From: Antedon mediterranea
Lineage: Eukaryota > Echinodermata > Crinoidea > Comatulida > Antedonidae
Length of the DNA stretch: 64,000 nt
NCBI RefSeq assembly: GCF_964355755.1
Contig: NC_092674.1
Coordinates: 439,001 to 503,000, forward strand
Reading direction: 5' to 3'
A program made the translations under genes and the position numbers. Each line of letters opens with the position of its first letter. The first letter of the stretch is position 1. Positions 33,610 to 45,452 of the stretch are shown here, piece by piece. The notes below the pieces were generated by a model that had not been told where the DNA came from, searched no databases, and worked only from the letters and a program-made list of their open reading frames with translations.

Positions 33610-35032
33610 AGATGATCCCAAATTTAGTATAAGCATTTCTGATGTACATAACGAATTCATGAAACTCAATTCATCGAAGGCTGCTGGGCCGGATAGAATC
33701 CCACCACGAGTACTTAAGGTCTGCTCTCCTCACCTTGATGGTATATTTACATTTATTTTCAATATGTGTCTTTCTTATCATGCGTTCCCGGATATTTGGA
33801 AACTTTCATGCATAATACCGGTACCTAAAAAACCTAAAATTAACAGCATGAATGATTTGAGACCCGTTGCACTCACGTCTGTCGCGATGAAAATATTGGA
33901 ACGTATTATTTTAAAAATTATGCAACCTTATGCTGAAAAAGTGTTAGACCCGTTGCAATTTGCTTACCGATCACTCCGTAGTACCAGTGATGCGATTTAT
34001 TTTAAATTACATAAATTGTATTCACATCTAGATAATGTAAAGAAAGGCCACTCAGCACGTATTATGTATTTTGATTTTCAATCTGCGTTTAATACCATAC
34101 AACCCCATATCTTAGCAGACAAAATGTTGAATATGGAGTTTCCCCGTCCGATTGTTCGTTTAGTTTTAAATTTCATTTGTGATAGAAAACAATTTGTTAA
34201 TATTAATGGTGTTAAGTCAGAAATCGTAACCTCTGACACCGGTGTTCCTCAGGGTACTATCAACGCACCTAAATTATATTCCCTGTATACGGCGGATTAC
34301 AGATCTTTAAATGATGAGCTTTGCCCCGTTGTTAAATTCGCTGATGACACTAGTACTATTGGTCTCATAGTTTCAAACAATGATGAAAATTATCGTAGCG
34401 AAATACAAAGATTTGTTAAATTTTGTGACGATAATTATCTCCAAATAAATGCATCAAAAACAAAGGAGATGATCATTGATTTTAGGACTAAACATAAATT
34501 TAATTTTCAACCAATCACTATCAAAGGTAAAGAAATTGAAATTGTTGACCAGTACAAGTATCTAGGAATTGTTTTCAATGATAAACTGAGTTGGGGAGAC
34601 CATATAGACTTCATCAGCAAAAAATTAAGTCCCAGAATGTATTGTATGAGAACTTTATATAAATTTAACTCCTGTGATTTGATGTTACTTTCGTTCTATA
34701 GATCCGTTATATGTAGTGTTTGGACGTATTGCCTCTCCTGTTGGGCTGGTAATGTTACCGGAGGGAATAAAGGACGCCTTGAAACTTTCATCCGTCGGGC
34801 TGGTAAAATGATTGGTCTGGAACTGCCTTCCTTTACCGATGTGCACCTAGAACACCTCCAGAAAGATTTCGAACGCATTGAGTCGGATGCCTCTCATCCT
34901 CTCCACAAAGTGATCATAGACCAACTTAATCCAAGTGGTAGATTGAGGCTCCTCAGTGTGAAAACAAATCGATTTGCTAAATCCTTTATTCCCTCCGGTA
35001 TCATCCAGTACAACAGGAAGTCAAGAAGATAA
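33602..35032 (+). pseudogene. LINE reverse transcriptase, CR1/Rex1-like
   Basis: A reverse transcriptase that would copy its own mRNA at a nicked target. Visible blocks: NSSKAAGPDRIPPRVLK, LRPVALTSVAMKILERI, DPLQFAYR, motif A YFDFQSAFNTI, motif B DTGVPQGTINAPKLY, motif C KFADDT with both Asp, then QYKYLGIVFND. The catalytic aspartates are intact and this frame has no internal stop. It lacks its own start and its endonuclease, and is separated from the upstream part by a frameshift, so this copy is very likely dead. The family assignment is by eye. Confidence 0.9.
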
Positions 35033-35416
35033 TTTTATATTGTAATTTTTTAGATGTTTTTATATGAATGGTTTTATGCTATTTTTGTTTTTATAGTGTT
35101 TTCTTTGTTATTATGACGAGCAATGAATTTCCTTTTTGAGGATCAATAAAAGTTATCTTATCTTATCTTATCTTGGTGAATGATGAAAGGTTATATAAAC
35201 TCAGCGTTGCCTCGTTGATATAACCTTTCATCATTCACCTCGTGCCATTATTTGTACCATTACACTCATAAACATTCATTATTTGTATAATATCATCTTA
35301 TAGAGCCATATTATCCAGTTTTGTCGAAAAATAAAAGGGCCAACATTTTTCATTTTCTGGCATACAGGATTTGGTTGTAAACACAAAAACAATGTATTTT
35401 ATATAAATGTTATGTT

Positions 35417-35422
35417 TTTATT
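35417..35422 (-). promoter_or_regulatory. Candidate MFSD1 poly(A) signal
   Basis: AATAAA on the minus strand, about 90 bp past the MFSD1 stop codon. Confidence 0.55.
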
Positions 35423-35509
35423 GGCTTATAATGAAATCAGACTAATAAAATAAGTACTGTACTAAGTGAATTTGAATGTGGATGAATTATTACTGCAGTA
35501 CAGTCATCA

Positions 35510-38500
35510 TTACTGGAGCACACCATGTCTTGACAAAGATTTGACATGAGGGTTGAAATGATCAGGTAACTGTAAAAATAAAAGAAAATTTGATTGCATA
35601 TAATTTTAAAAGAAATACTGCAATACAGCAATGATTTGTAGTTATAGTAGTGCCCAATTCGGATTAGGTCCTCTGTGGACTAACAGCAGGAACAGTGCTG
35701 CGCCTACTACGAACAACAGGAGTTGAGATGGAGCAGTACCACCGGGATAAACCTTTACTGTTCCGAAAGATGAACTGGGTTTTTTAAAGTGCACACAAGC
35801 CAGATGTAAAGACTTATTCTACCATCGGTACGGTCGATGAGCCTTGAACCGCTCGGCCACAAAACTTAAAACAAAGTAATGTTCTAATTTGAATAAAACA
35901 AGTGTGTTTACCTTGGCACCAATACGTGAAAGGTACCGATTTCTAAGAGCAAATGCACTTCTTGGGCGAATAGGTGATGTAATACTATGTGATGGCAGTT
36001 CTTTTTCAAGTCTTGAAAAGAAGGAAAAAGGGAGTAAAATACAGTACAACTCTTAAAGATGCATTGTCTCTCAAACACATTTTTATAAAATCAGACTTTG
36101 AATAGGTTATTTTGCAGTTTTAATAAAGTTATTCACTTTCGTAGAAAAAAACCACCAAACAGATATATTGATTTAACTTAGAAGAAAGACAATTATTTTA
36201 ATCCATCAAGCACTCTGGCTCGAAAATTGTCTTGCTTGTCACTTTGATAAAATGGGTAAAATACAAACAGTACGACACCAAGGGGTAAAATACAAAAGCA
36301 ACAAATGCAAACATTACACAAAAAGGTTAAAACATGGCAGTAGTAAAAAATATCATAAATATGAAGACAAAAAAAACCACAGTGATTGAACATTAATTAT
36401 TATTATGATTTGACATGTTAAATACTTACTCTCGTTTGGCAAGGCTTGCTTTTTGAACTTCTCGTTCTTTTGCAGACATATTTAGAAATCCTCCTTCTGA
36501 TTGGTCGACTAAATATAAAATTAAACTGGCAATCAAGGAAGCTAAAATACAAAACAAAATTGTTTAGAATTTACAAATTATTTACTTTTATGTACGTATA
36601 AAACAAACAAAATAACAGCATTTAAAATTACAAAAAAAAGATTGATTGAAAAAACTAAAAGCCAGGGGCTTAAGCGTTACGCCACTGGGAGTAATGCTAT
36701 TTTGTCTGGGTACTGCTTGATAAATACATGACACATTTTACTCATCATACTGTAGGTATTATGTTGTCAAAGCAAAGAGTCTTACCACAAAGCATGACTG
36801 AGAAGAAAACCTCAAGAATGAGATAACCACTTTCATCTAGAATCTTTCCAGCAATCATAGGTACAACAGCAAGGCCTAGATTTTGAATTGACTGCATGCT
36901 GCAATACACAAAAAACGATACAAAGTCCATTATGATAAGTAAAGCTCAGTCTACACTATCAAACTTGATGATGATGATGATGTCATACCACTTCCATACT
37001 TGAGCATATCACTACCATATTTTGGCACATCACACTTTTTTTGTCAAACTAGTTTGAACCCCTCCTTTGGGACACACCTATTAAAGGGACACTTTCCCAT
37101 CAAACGAACAAGGAGAAATAGATGCTTTTTTTTATTCAATATTTCACCAGAGGCTCTTCACAAGCACAGCCTTAGTCTTGAGGAGCCTTTGCAACATATA
37201 ACAAATATGAGCTTAGCAAATATAAATTCTTTAACACTAGCCAAGGCATATTCAGGGGACAATTTATTTGGCCCAGAAGATGCCTCCTTAATAGAGGTTC
37301 TATTGTAGTATCTGAATGACTCACAATCCATAAGATGTCCCCAACTGATGTTCAGGCATGATGTAAGCTACAATGGGCCACAAGGCACAAGCTAGTAAAG
37401 AATATGCAATACCCATTACACTCTGCAAAGAACGATACATAGTTGGTAATTAACAATATTTATGTTTGCATTTTCTGTAATATGAGAATTTGTTACAGAA
37501 TGATGATACCTACCATTGTGATAAATGGATTGATGAATGTAAATGCTAACATAAAGTGGGCAACAATTGTAAGTACAACGCCAGACACAACCCAGAATAT
37601 GTTTCTACCGGTCTTATCAACAGCAACACCAAATACAGGAGACGCTCCAGCGGAGATGAAATATACCAAACTAAAAAAAAACAAACTAATTACAACAATT
37701 TGCTGTGAAGAGTTGTTTTTGCTCATTCTTGATATTCTGTATGTTTCTCTATGTTTACTTGTTTAACATTTCTATTTTTATTATGCATTTTAATGTAAAT
37801 ATTCTGTAAATCAGCATCGACTGTGATGATGATATGCAATAAAACATTTTTTTTTAAATTAAGTAAAATATTTCACTGTACAGTATTTGTACCATAGAAT
37901 GGTAATGGGAGGTATACTCTAAATGGTTGGTTTGTATTAAGATGTGAGAGGCATGTTTATGACTGCAGGACTCTACATAATATATGTACCTATTATATGT
38001 ATATAATAATGTATAGTATTACACTCACCTATTTACTAAAAGGGCATCTGCTGCTGAAAAGTCCCACTTGTCCTCAAAAAATATACTAAAAATACAAAAA
38101 AATAGATACACAAAATATATTAATACATGTTTTAAACAGTAAATATCAAAATTCAACTACTCTTTTAAGACATTTTGTAACAGTAATTAAATATTTTACT
38201 GAAGAATTTGTTTTTCTCGGAAAAAATAAAGCTGATTTGATTTTGTGTAGCCTCCTCCTCCCATTTGATCTTAAATTCAAATCTTGGTTCTGTCATAATA
38301 CAAGACATAGGGGCACATTGCAAACAATTTTTAATATCTTAATCTCAATATATGTGGAAATCTTTTTAGGTCAAATATATAGACAAATATATAAGGTAAA
38401 TTATTTGGCAGTGATATTTGCTGTGCTAGAATTATACAGTATTTCAACCCTGGTATTGGTACTACCAAGTTAAAATGCTACTATATGTACTAAAATCTAA

Positions 38501-41500
38501 CATGTATACTTACACTCCAAGACCTATGAATGTGACACATATTATGAATATAAGTCAATTTGAACCCAGTACCCTGATATTCATAGACATCAAGTTAAAA
38601 CTCAACTATGTGTACTTAACCTGTATACTTACACTCCAAGACCAATGAATGGAAAAACAGCCACATAGTATGTGACACATATTATGAATATAAGCCATAA
38701 GGTCAATGGGAAATCCTTGACATCACTCAATTTGATCACCTCTCCAGTTTCACCAGAACCTTTCTTAGTAATGCGAGCAGCTCTTGCATCAAAGAACCAC
38801 AAAGCTAAACCACATATCATTGACAGGATACAGAAACCAGAACCTAATGAACAAGAACAAGACTGGTGTGATGGAAGATTAAGGAATCAGTTAGAAAGGA
38901 AGAACAAGACTGGTGTGATGGAAGATTAAGGAATCAGTTAGAAAGGAAGAACAAGACTGGCGTGATGGAAGATTAAGGAATCAGTTAGAAAGGAAGAACA
39001 AGACTGGTGTGATGGAAGATTAAGGAATCAGTTAGAAAGGAAGAACAAGACTGGTGTGATGGAAGATTAAGGAATCAGTTAGAAAGGAAGAACAAGACTG
39101 GCGTGATGGAAGATTAAGGAATCAGTTAGAAAGGAAGAACAAGACTGGTGTGATGGAAGATTAAGGAATCAGTTAGAAAGGAAGAACAAGACTGGTGTGA
39201 TGGAAGATTAAGGAATCAGTTAGAAAGGAAGAACAAGACTGGTGTGATGGAAGATTAAGGAATCAGTTAGAAAGGAAGAACAAGACTGGTGTGATGGAAG
39301 ATTAAGGAATCAGTTAGAAAGGAAGAACAAGACTGGCGTGATGGAAGATTAAAGACCCCTTCCCTGCAATTTTGGACGTTTTTTGGAAAATAATACATAT
39401 ATATCACTTTAAAAACATTAAACCATGTCATTCCTTGTCTTAAATGTACGTTTTATGGTAAATTATGATAAAAAGTGAGAAACAATGCACTACCTAAGTA
39501 GCTCGCGGCGATCGACCTCTCGTGGACGGTCTCAGGCCTAGCCTAGCTAGGCTTAGTTTTGTAGGCCTAGCTGGTAAACATCGGTAACGTACGAACATCG
39601 TACGCTAGCTATATACCTAGCCTGACGTTGTATAGTTGCTGCATTAATTGTCTTTCTATTTTTGCCAGACTCCGTTGATACAAATTGGGGAAAACCCGGT
39701 ATTTTCGCTGAAAAGTTAGGAGTCTTCCATTTGTTTTGGCTTCACGATCGATCGAAAAGTGGGCGAATTACAGGTGAAAAACAACAATATCAATCCGCGC
39801 GCAATGCATTTTGGGATTTATAGCGGGCCGCTATAATTATTAAAATCGATTTATTTTTCACATTTTTAACCGTTTAAAGACGAAAAAAGTTATCGCAATA
39901 GGACCATATAGTATTATTTTTACATTAAATATAGTTTGTGATCTTAAATTAGATCTAAAAAACGTAGGGAATGGGGCTTTAAGGAATCAGTTAGAAAGGA
40001 AGAACAAGACTGGTGTGATGGAAGATTAAGGAATCAGTTAGAAAGGAAGAACAAGACTGGTGTGATGGAAGATTAAGGAATCAGTTAGAAAGGAAGAACA
40101 AGACTGGTGTGATGGAAGATTAAGGAATCAGTTAGAAAGGAAGAACAAGACTGGTGTGATGGAAGATTAAGGAATCAGTTAGAAAGGAAGAACAAGACTG
40201 GTGTGATGGAAGATTAAGGAATCAGTTAGAAAGGAAGAACAAGACTGGCGTGATGGAAGATTAAGGAATCAGTTAGAAAGGAAGAACAAGACTGGTGTGA
40301 TGGAAGATTAAGGAATCAGTTAGAAAGGAAGAACAAGACTGGTGTGATGGAAGATTAAGGAATCAGTTAGAAAGGAAGAACAAGACTGGCGTGATGGAAG
40401 ATTAAGGAATCAGTTAGAAAGGAAGAACAAGACTGGTGTGATGGAAGATTAAGGAATCAGTTAGAAAGGAAGAACAAGACTGGTGTGATGGAAGATTAAG
40501 GAATCAGTTAGAAAGGAAGAACAAGACTGGTGTGATGGAAGATTAAGGAATCAGTTAGAAAGGAAGAACAAGACTGGTGTGATGGAAGATTAAGGAATCA
40601 GTTAGAAAGGAAGAACAAGACTGGCGTGATGGAAGATTAAGGAATCAGTTAGAAAGGAAGAACAAGACTGGTGTGATGGAAGATTAAGGAATCAGTTAGA
40701 AAGGAAGAAGCAGCAACGAATCATAAACACAGTTCACACGAATAATACAAATTAGTTATAATGTTACAAATAATAATAAACAAATAAACATGGTTTTCAA
40801 AATAATAATAACACATGCTGAAAGCAATCATTAATGCATCATTTTGAAATTGGCCAATGCGAGATGAATAAAGAAATTGAATTGAAATTGATGTCATATA
40901 TTTTGTGAATTATTGATATCATTTAATAAAGTGCATAAGTTCATCAAACTTACCAACCCACAGAGCAATTGCTAACTTCTTGTATTCTGGCAAAGCGTCT
41001 GACGTGGCATCATAAATTGGTTTCATAACATTCATGTTAACTGTACTACCCTGTAATCATTTCAAAATAAATGAATATTGAATAAAACATTTAGTAAATT
41101 CAAATAAACATTTATTCTTTCAATTGTATCAAGAAATGTTAACACAAAATTGAATCATAAAGCTCTGTCTACACTATCAAATTAGTTTGAAAAGTTTCAA
41201 AAAGTGTGATGTGACCAAATATGGTAGTGATATGACATCATCATGTCCATATATGGGCACATCACAATTTGTTGTCACATACAGTTTGATAGTATAGACA
41301 GAGCTTTAGAGTCGTTGTGAATGAAATAATTGAAAATGATGGTGGTCAGGGATTTTATTCCAGCAGGAGAACACTATAATGTAGCTTTTAAATTTAAAAA
41401 TGAACTTACAACTCTTGAGAAACTAAGTTGAAGACCAAAGACCATGTTCAGTTCTTTGTTTTTAAACCAACTAACGGCATATGTGTTCTGAGCCACTGCT

Positions 41501-44203
41501 AAATTCTCCCCTCCAAGTCTGTTAATAAAACAAGTATCGTTAGGATTTGGAATCAAAACCAATAGCCCAATGGCCGTGTTCACCAATCACACTTACTGTA
41601 AGTGATATATTTCCCTTAAATATCAAGGGTAAGTATTTCCCTTAGCCCAAGTGTGAATACGGCCAAATTGTCCAGTGAGTGGTAAGTCTCTCATTCTTGT
41701 GAATCACATCTTGGGTTGCTGTAAATTATTTCACACATTTTCCTGTATATATTGATAATAATTGATAATAATTGATTTTTCAGTTCACTTGAGGATATAA
41801 TAATAATTATATAAAGTGGTTTACCACTCCTTTGTAACAATTGAATACTATAATAACAACAAAATGGTAATAAAATTATTAATGGGATGAGTGACAATGA
41901 GTTCTTTGTTTGTCACTTTTGAATAGTATTAGTAAGTATTACATATTGTAACCCTTCGTATCTATTTATAAACTAAAGTTTTATGCTACTTATGCAACAC
42001 TTATACACAGAGTATAACGATTGTGTTTGGTACTGTCTACCTAATCCCTCTCCATCCAACTATTTTAAGTGAATGCATACTGATAACAGATAAGAATAAT
42101 ATACGTTCCAGTCCGATGAAACAGTGTTATGTGCCCTTAGAAGTGTACCGATTACAAACAAGAAGAGGAATTTGGGCATTCAGATGATTCTAGTATTTTT
42201 GGGTCTTTGTGAGTGAGGTCGAAGTGAGACACATTTTTACTTCTATCTATTATGTAGGCTCATGATAATATATGTTAGTTTGATTCATACTTATATACTT
42301 TATAATCGTATGTTTTATTATCAAAATAAATGTACAAGAACATGAATATGGCATGACAAATAAAAACAACACAATAATGGGCGTCATCAGGAATTTGATG
42401 GCGCCATTTGAAATAAAATTTCTTGGAATTGCCTTGATCATCTCTAGTTATTACAGATAAGCCAAAATGTTTGTTTTTTCACATATATAACAGTAAGCCG
42501 AATCAAAAACCCAGACTTAACTTGAGAATTGACTCATTACTGTGTGTGTCTACTTACCCAAAAACAAATCTTCCAATTTCCATAACGGTGTAACTATTTA
42601 ACGACGCACCAAGAGCAAAAATACACTTTAATAAAAAGAAAATTTAAATATATTTGAAGAGATGAAATTAACCTGAACTTTGTTTACAATTTATACTGTA
42701 AATAACTACTACAAAAATTATCCTTATTTGAACAATAACACACACAATAACAGTAAAATTATTAATTTCATTTCAGGTCAGGAAAAACAATTAGTGACCT
42801 AGGTCACTATGACTCAGTAATTCTTTTATACAAGATAAAAATGTTCAGACTTACTTGTCCTATAAGCACGAACATGCCAAAAACAATCGTACCAAATCTA
42901 TAAAAAAAAACTTGAGTAATTGAGTAAGTTCAAATATGTACCTACAGTATAAGTTATAACTTATAGGTCCATGGTTCAAATATATTTGTGAGGGAACACA
43001 AGTAGCCATAAATCTTAATTTAGAGTATAGTTTTGTATATCATTATTATATATAAATCCAAAGGCAAAATACTGAAAAAATGACAATGCTGTGGGTATCA
43101 GTGGCTGGATCTCAATGGAGATAAAAAAAAAAGCGAAAAACTAAATCAGAACGATAAAGTAAAACGGGCAACACTAGCCCTTCACCAGTGCAAGTGAGGG
43201 AATTTGATATATATATTCATTTAGTTTTTTGGCTACAGTATATTTGGAAAAATGCAATTGGCTACTGTATGCTAATGAGAATGTTTCTTGGTGGTATATT
43301 GCGTCATAGCAGATGTACCTGGGTACAATTGGGTGGGGCAACAAGCATAGTATTTTTACATAAAGATTAAGACATTGTAGTTGTTGTTGTTTTTCAATTC
43401 AGCAAACAAAATTTAACCAACCGGATTCCAAACACTCTGTCAATGAGAAATCCACCAAAAAAACACAATATCACATTTGGCCAGGAATACAGTGAATACA
43501 GAAGCATGTATTGACTTGAATTCACTTCCATCGCCTGCAAATAAATGTTCAATAAAAACATTACAATCAATAAGTTTGTGTTGTTTTTTTATTTTAAATT
43601 TATTTTGTGATTGATTGTAAAATTGTTATGTTATTTATGTATTGTTACATTATGTTATGTATTTATTAGGAGAGGCGACAGTGACAGATTTATTTGAGTC
43701 TCTATACTTGGATAACTAGAAGTTTAAAAACTATTTTTTATTACTTACCGATTTGATTTCTGTTTGTAGAGCACCTGGGTTGTCATAGCAGAAATAGCTA
43801 CCTACAAAATTGAATGATAAACTTTATTTATGTGGTTTGGACACAAGAATTTAAGACTACCAAACAGCATGTTTAATTTAGATAAAATTAATTATATTAA
43901 TTAATTAATATAAAATTAGGACAGGGCCAAGTGGCATTTATTATAGGCCTACTAATAGGTAGCTAGGCCTAGCCCTAGGTATAGGCTACACAACCTGCGG
44001 GAGAAAACACGAACAAGTCGGGCGGGCTTACCGAAACTCAGGAAGCATATCAAAATCAAAACAAGAAATCGATGCAAAGTTTGCCTTGGATCACAAGCAG
44101 CAGTTGCTCCACAGCCTGTCAACTTAACATCGTCTTCATATTCATCTATTACTCTATCTGATCTGCCACTTAACAGTGGTTTTGTTTCATCGGTTTCATT
44201 CAT
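35510..44203 (-). CDS. MFSD1: Major facilitator superfamily domain-containing protein 1
   Basis: A 12-TM lysosomal MFS carrier; in mammals it works with GLMP and exports dipeptides from lysosomes. Exons (minus): 44203-44032, 43801-43749, 43534-43422, 42897-42855, 42625-42558, 41518-41410, 41050-40954, 38843-38633, 38085-38029, 37670-37514, 37422-37325, 36898-36786, 36541-36430, 36011-35912, 35569-35510. All phases join, giving 520 aa (human 465). Family-typical stretches: SYFCYDNPGALQTEI, YSLYSWPNVILCFFGGFLID, GENLAVAQNTYAVSWFKNKE, GEVIKLSDVKDFPLTLWLIF, ASPVFGVAVDKTGRNIFWV, PEHQLGTSYGFMQSIQNLGL. The cytosolic N-terminus has ETKPLL at residues 6-11, a [DE]xxxL[LI] lysosomal sorting signal. The tail beyond TM12 is about 80 aa and longer than usual. 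Intron 7 holds the 47-bp minisatellite. Confidence 0.95.
35640..35866 (-). mobile_element. tRNA-derived SINE, Leu/Ser-type head
   Basis: On the minus strand from 35866, gtggccgagcggttcaaggc is an A-box region of the tRNA-Leu/Ser type. A ~180-bp body unrelated to the other SINE here follows, ending cctaatccgaattgggcact. No intact tRNA fold. It lies in the last MFSD1 intron. Confidence 0.6.
36941..37058. mobile_element. MITE remnant, CTCTGTCTACACTATCAAA family
   Basis: The left terminus taaagctcagtctacactat then caaac is clear, and cacatcacactttttttgtc then aaactagtttga is internal. The right terminus is missing. Located in MFSD1 intron 11. Confidence 0.75.
38511..38566 (-). repeat. Truncated copy of MFSD1 exon 38633-38843, donor end
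   Basis: On the minus strand the exon's last bases (aatatgtgtcaca, ggtcttggagt) and its donor gtaagtatac recur about 117 bp downstream. About 20 bp of the exon middle is deleted in this copy. The second donor is intact. Confidence 0.85.
38849..39352. repeat. 47-bp minisatellite, block 1, ~10.7 copies
   Basis: The unit comprises aggaatcagttagaaaggaa, gaacaagactggtgtgatgg and aagatta. Copies differ mainly by C/T in ggtgtg/ggcgtg. It starts 6 bp upstream (in transcript order) of exon 38843-38633. The block is interrupted at 39353. Confidence 0.97.
39353..39978. mobile_element. piggyBac-like MITE inserted in the minisatellite, TTAA target duplication
   Basis: 626 bp between TTAA at 39349-39352 and TTAA at 39979-39982. 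The 47-bp repeat has a single TTAA at this point. The left end agaccccttccctgcaa and the reverse complement of the right end, agccccattccctacgt, form imperfect inverted repeats. No ORF, so it is non-autonomous. Confidence 0.85.
39979..40710. repeat. 47-bp minisatellite, block 2, ~15.6 copies
   Basis: A continuation of the 38849-39352 array after the inserted element, same unit and same C/T variants. It ends at aaggaagaagcagcaacgaa. Confidence 0.97.
41160..41306. mobile_element. Complete MITE, TA target duplication
   Basis: 147 bp. Terminal inverted repeats aagctctgtctacactatca and its near-perfect complement tgatagtatagacagagctt, bounded by TA on both sides (41158-41159, 41307-41308). TA duplication suggests a Tc1/mariner-mobilised family. 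Related copies lie at 3131, 24575 and 36941. In MFSD1 intron 6. Confidence 0.88.
43102..43175 (+). mobile_element. SINE body fragment, same family as 22455-22800
   Basis: ggctggatctcaatggagat, a poly-A run, aaactaaatcagaacgataa and gggcaacactag match the minus-strand element at 22455-22800. The tRNA-like head is absent. Confidence 0.7.
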
Positions 44204-44852
44204 TATTGTTTAAAAAATCTAGGCCTACCCTCTGGCCCTACAACAACTGAACTACTCTCGCGTGACTCGCGGACCAAAACAAAACAATGCAATCTCGTGA
44301 TCTTCTCGTGTTCGTATGAAGCGCCGATGAAGCATACACAATGATAACATTTTAAAATGACACACAAACCGTACCCATTTATACCGAGAATATATCACAT
44401 TTCATTTTACTGTATTGTTAAAAAGGAAATGTTTTTATCATACAGTATTGCAATTTGGTATAGAATGTAAACAAAATCAGTTAAAAAACGATAATATACC
44501 TGTAGTACCAGACACTTTTGCACGTTTGTGTTAATTCAATGGTGTTGTCACCATCGCTTCAATTTCACTACAGTATATCGATATAACATTCACAACAACA
44601 GGAGTTGTTGATATACATTTTACATCAGAAAAAGATCAGATAAACTATTATTTTGAGAATTTATATTTATTAGCCACTTTTCAAATAATTTTCTAAAGAT
44701 ACATTTTATTAAATTATACTTGCCTCTATAGCCTCTATAGCTACGTGCTAATTCTCTTTTATAGTATTTTCTCAAAAATGGTTCCAGCTCATTCAAGTAC
44801 AATCCATTGTTATATTATTATAAATGCCATTAAGGCAACATTTCAAAACGCA

Positions 44853-44950
44853 AGAACGTACACGCAGTTTGACCAATAGCAAGTGACAATAGCAATCTGA
44901 ACTGTCGCTTGTGATTAGATCACTTGCGTTACGCGTACGACGTCATTACG
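44853..44950. repeat. Short foldback repeat upstream of MFSD1
   Basis: cgcaagaacgtacacgcag and gcgttacgcgtacgacgtca form partly inverted ends around tttgaccaatagcaagtgac and gtcgcttgtgattag. Related sequences are at 50605-50720 and 53320-53425. Confidence 0.5.
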
Positions 44951-44971
44951 TTGCGTCACGTCCTATACTAG

Positions 44972-45345
44972 GTGAGAACTACTAGGTTTAAACAAGGTAA
45001 TCACCTATCTATCCTAAAAGCCCGTACTATGGCAGGTCAATTTAGAATTTCGTTTACTGGCACAACATTTTGGAATAATTTATCACTCGACATAAAAAAT
45101 AATACATCAAAAATTAATTTCGTAAAAAATATAACTGAACTACTATTATCGAGATACTGATTAATGCTGGCCCACCTCTTTCTTTTTGTCATTATTGTGC
45201 TTTTTTTACATTATTGTATAATTATATTATCAAAATCGTTTGCACTGAACAGTATTATATTTGTTAATCAGGTGTAAACCATTGACTAGCGAAAGCTATT
45301 TGTTTATACCGTTTTGCCTTTGGTGAATAAAGAATTACGAAGGAA
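44972..45345 (+). mobile_element. 3' end of a LINE, C-terminal coding remnant
   Basis: A 62-aa open stretch ends at 45158-45160. GQFRISFTGTTFWNNLSLDI and the following hydrophilic helix resemble the extreme C-terminus of non-LTR retrotransposon ORF2 (a 'RGPxLWNSLP' pattern). The downstream tail tttgcctttggtgaataaag resembles a LINE 3' UTR. No reverse transcriptase core remains. Confidence 0.6.
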
Positions 45346-45452
45346 CAAGCAAGCTATAAACATAGAGGATGCAATTTAAATGCGATTCGCAGCTAGGCTA
45401 GCAATAGCTTAATAAGTCGTCAAAGTGTTTCTGTCCATACATTACTCGGTTT

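Larger units (their letters stand above)
33195..35171 (+). mobile_element. 5'-truncated non-LTR retrotransposon (LINE)
   Basis: 1,977 bp between direct repeats CTTGGTG at 33188-33194 and 35172-35178, which read as the target-site duplication. The 5' end, including any endonuclease, is missing. The 3' end has gatcaataaaagttatctta and a short TTATC repeat instead of poly-A, typical of CR1/L2/Rex1-like elements. Confidence 0.88.
33141..35286. mobile_element. Palindromic element split by a LINE insertion
   Basis: 33141-33187 (acaaataatgaatgtttt... to aatggcac) is repeated in reverse complement at 35241-35286 with small differences. The right part also has a perfect 22-bp stem at 35175-35196 / 35218-35239. 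Removing 33195-35171 and one CTTGGTG copy leaves a continuous hairpin of about 160 bp. Beyond 35287 the sequence resumes the hairpin-array module (catcttatagagccatatta). Confidence 0.75.
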
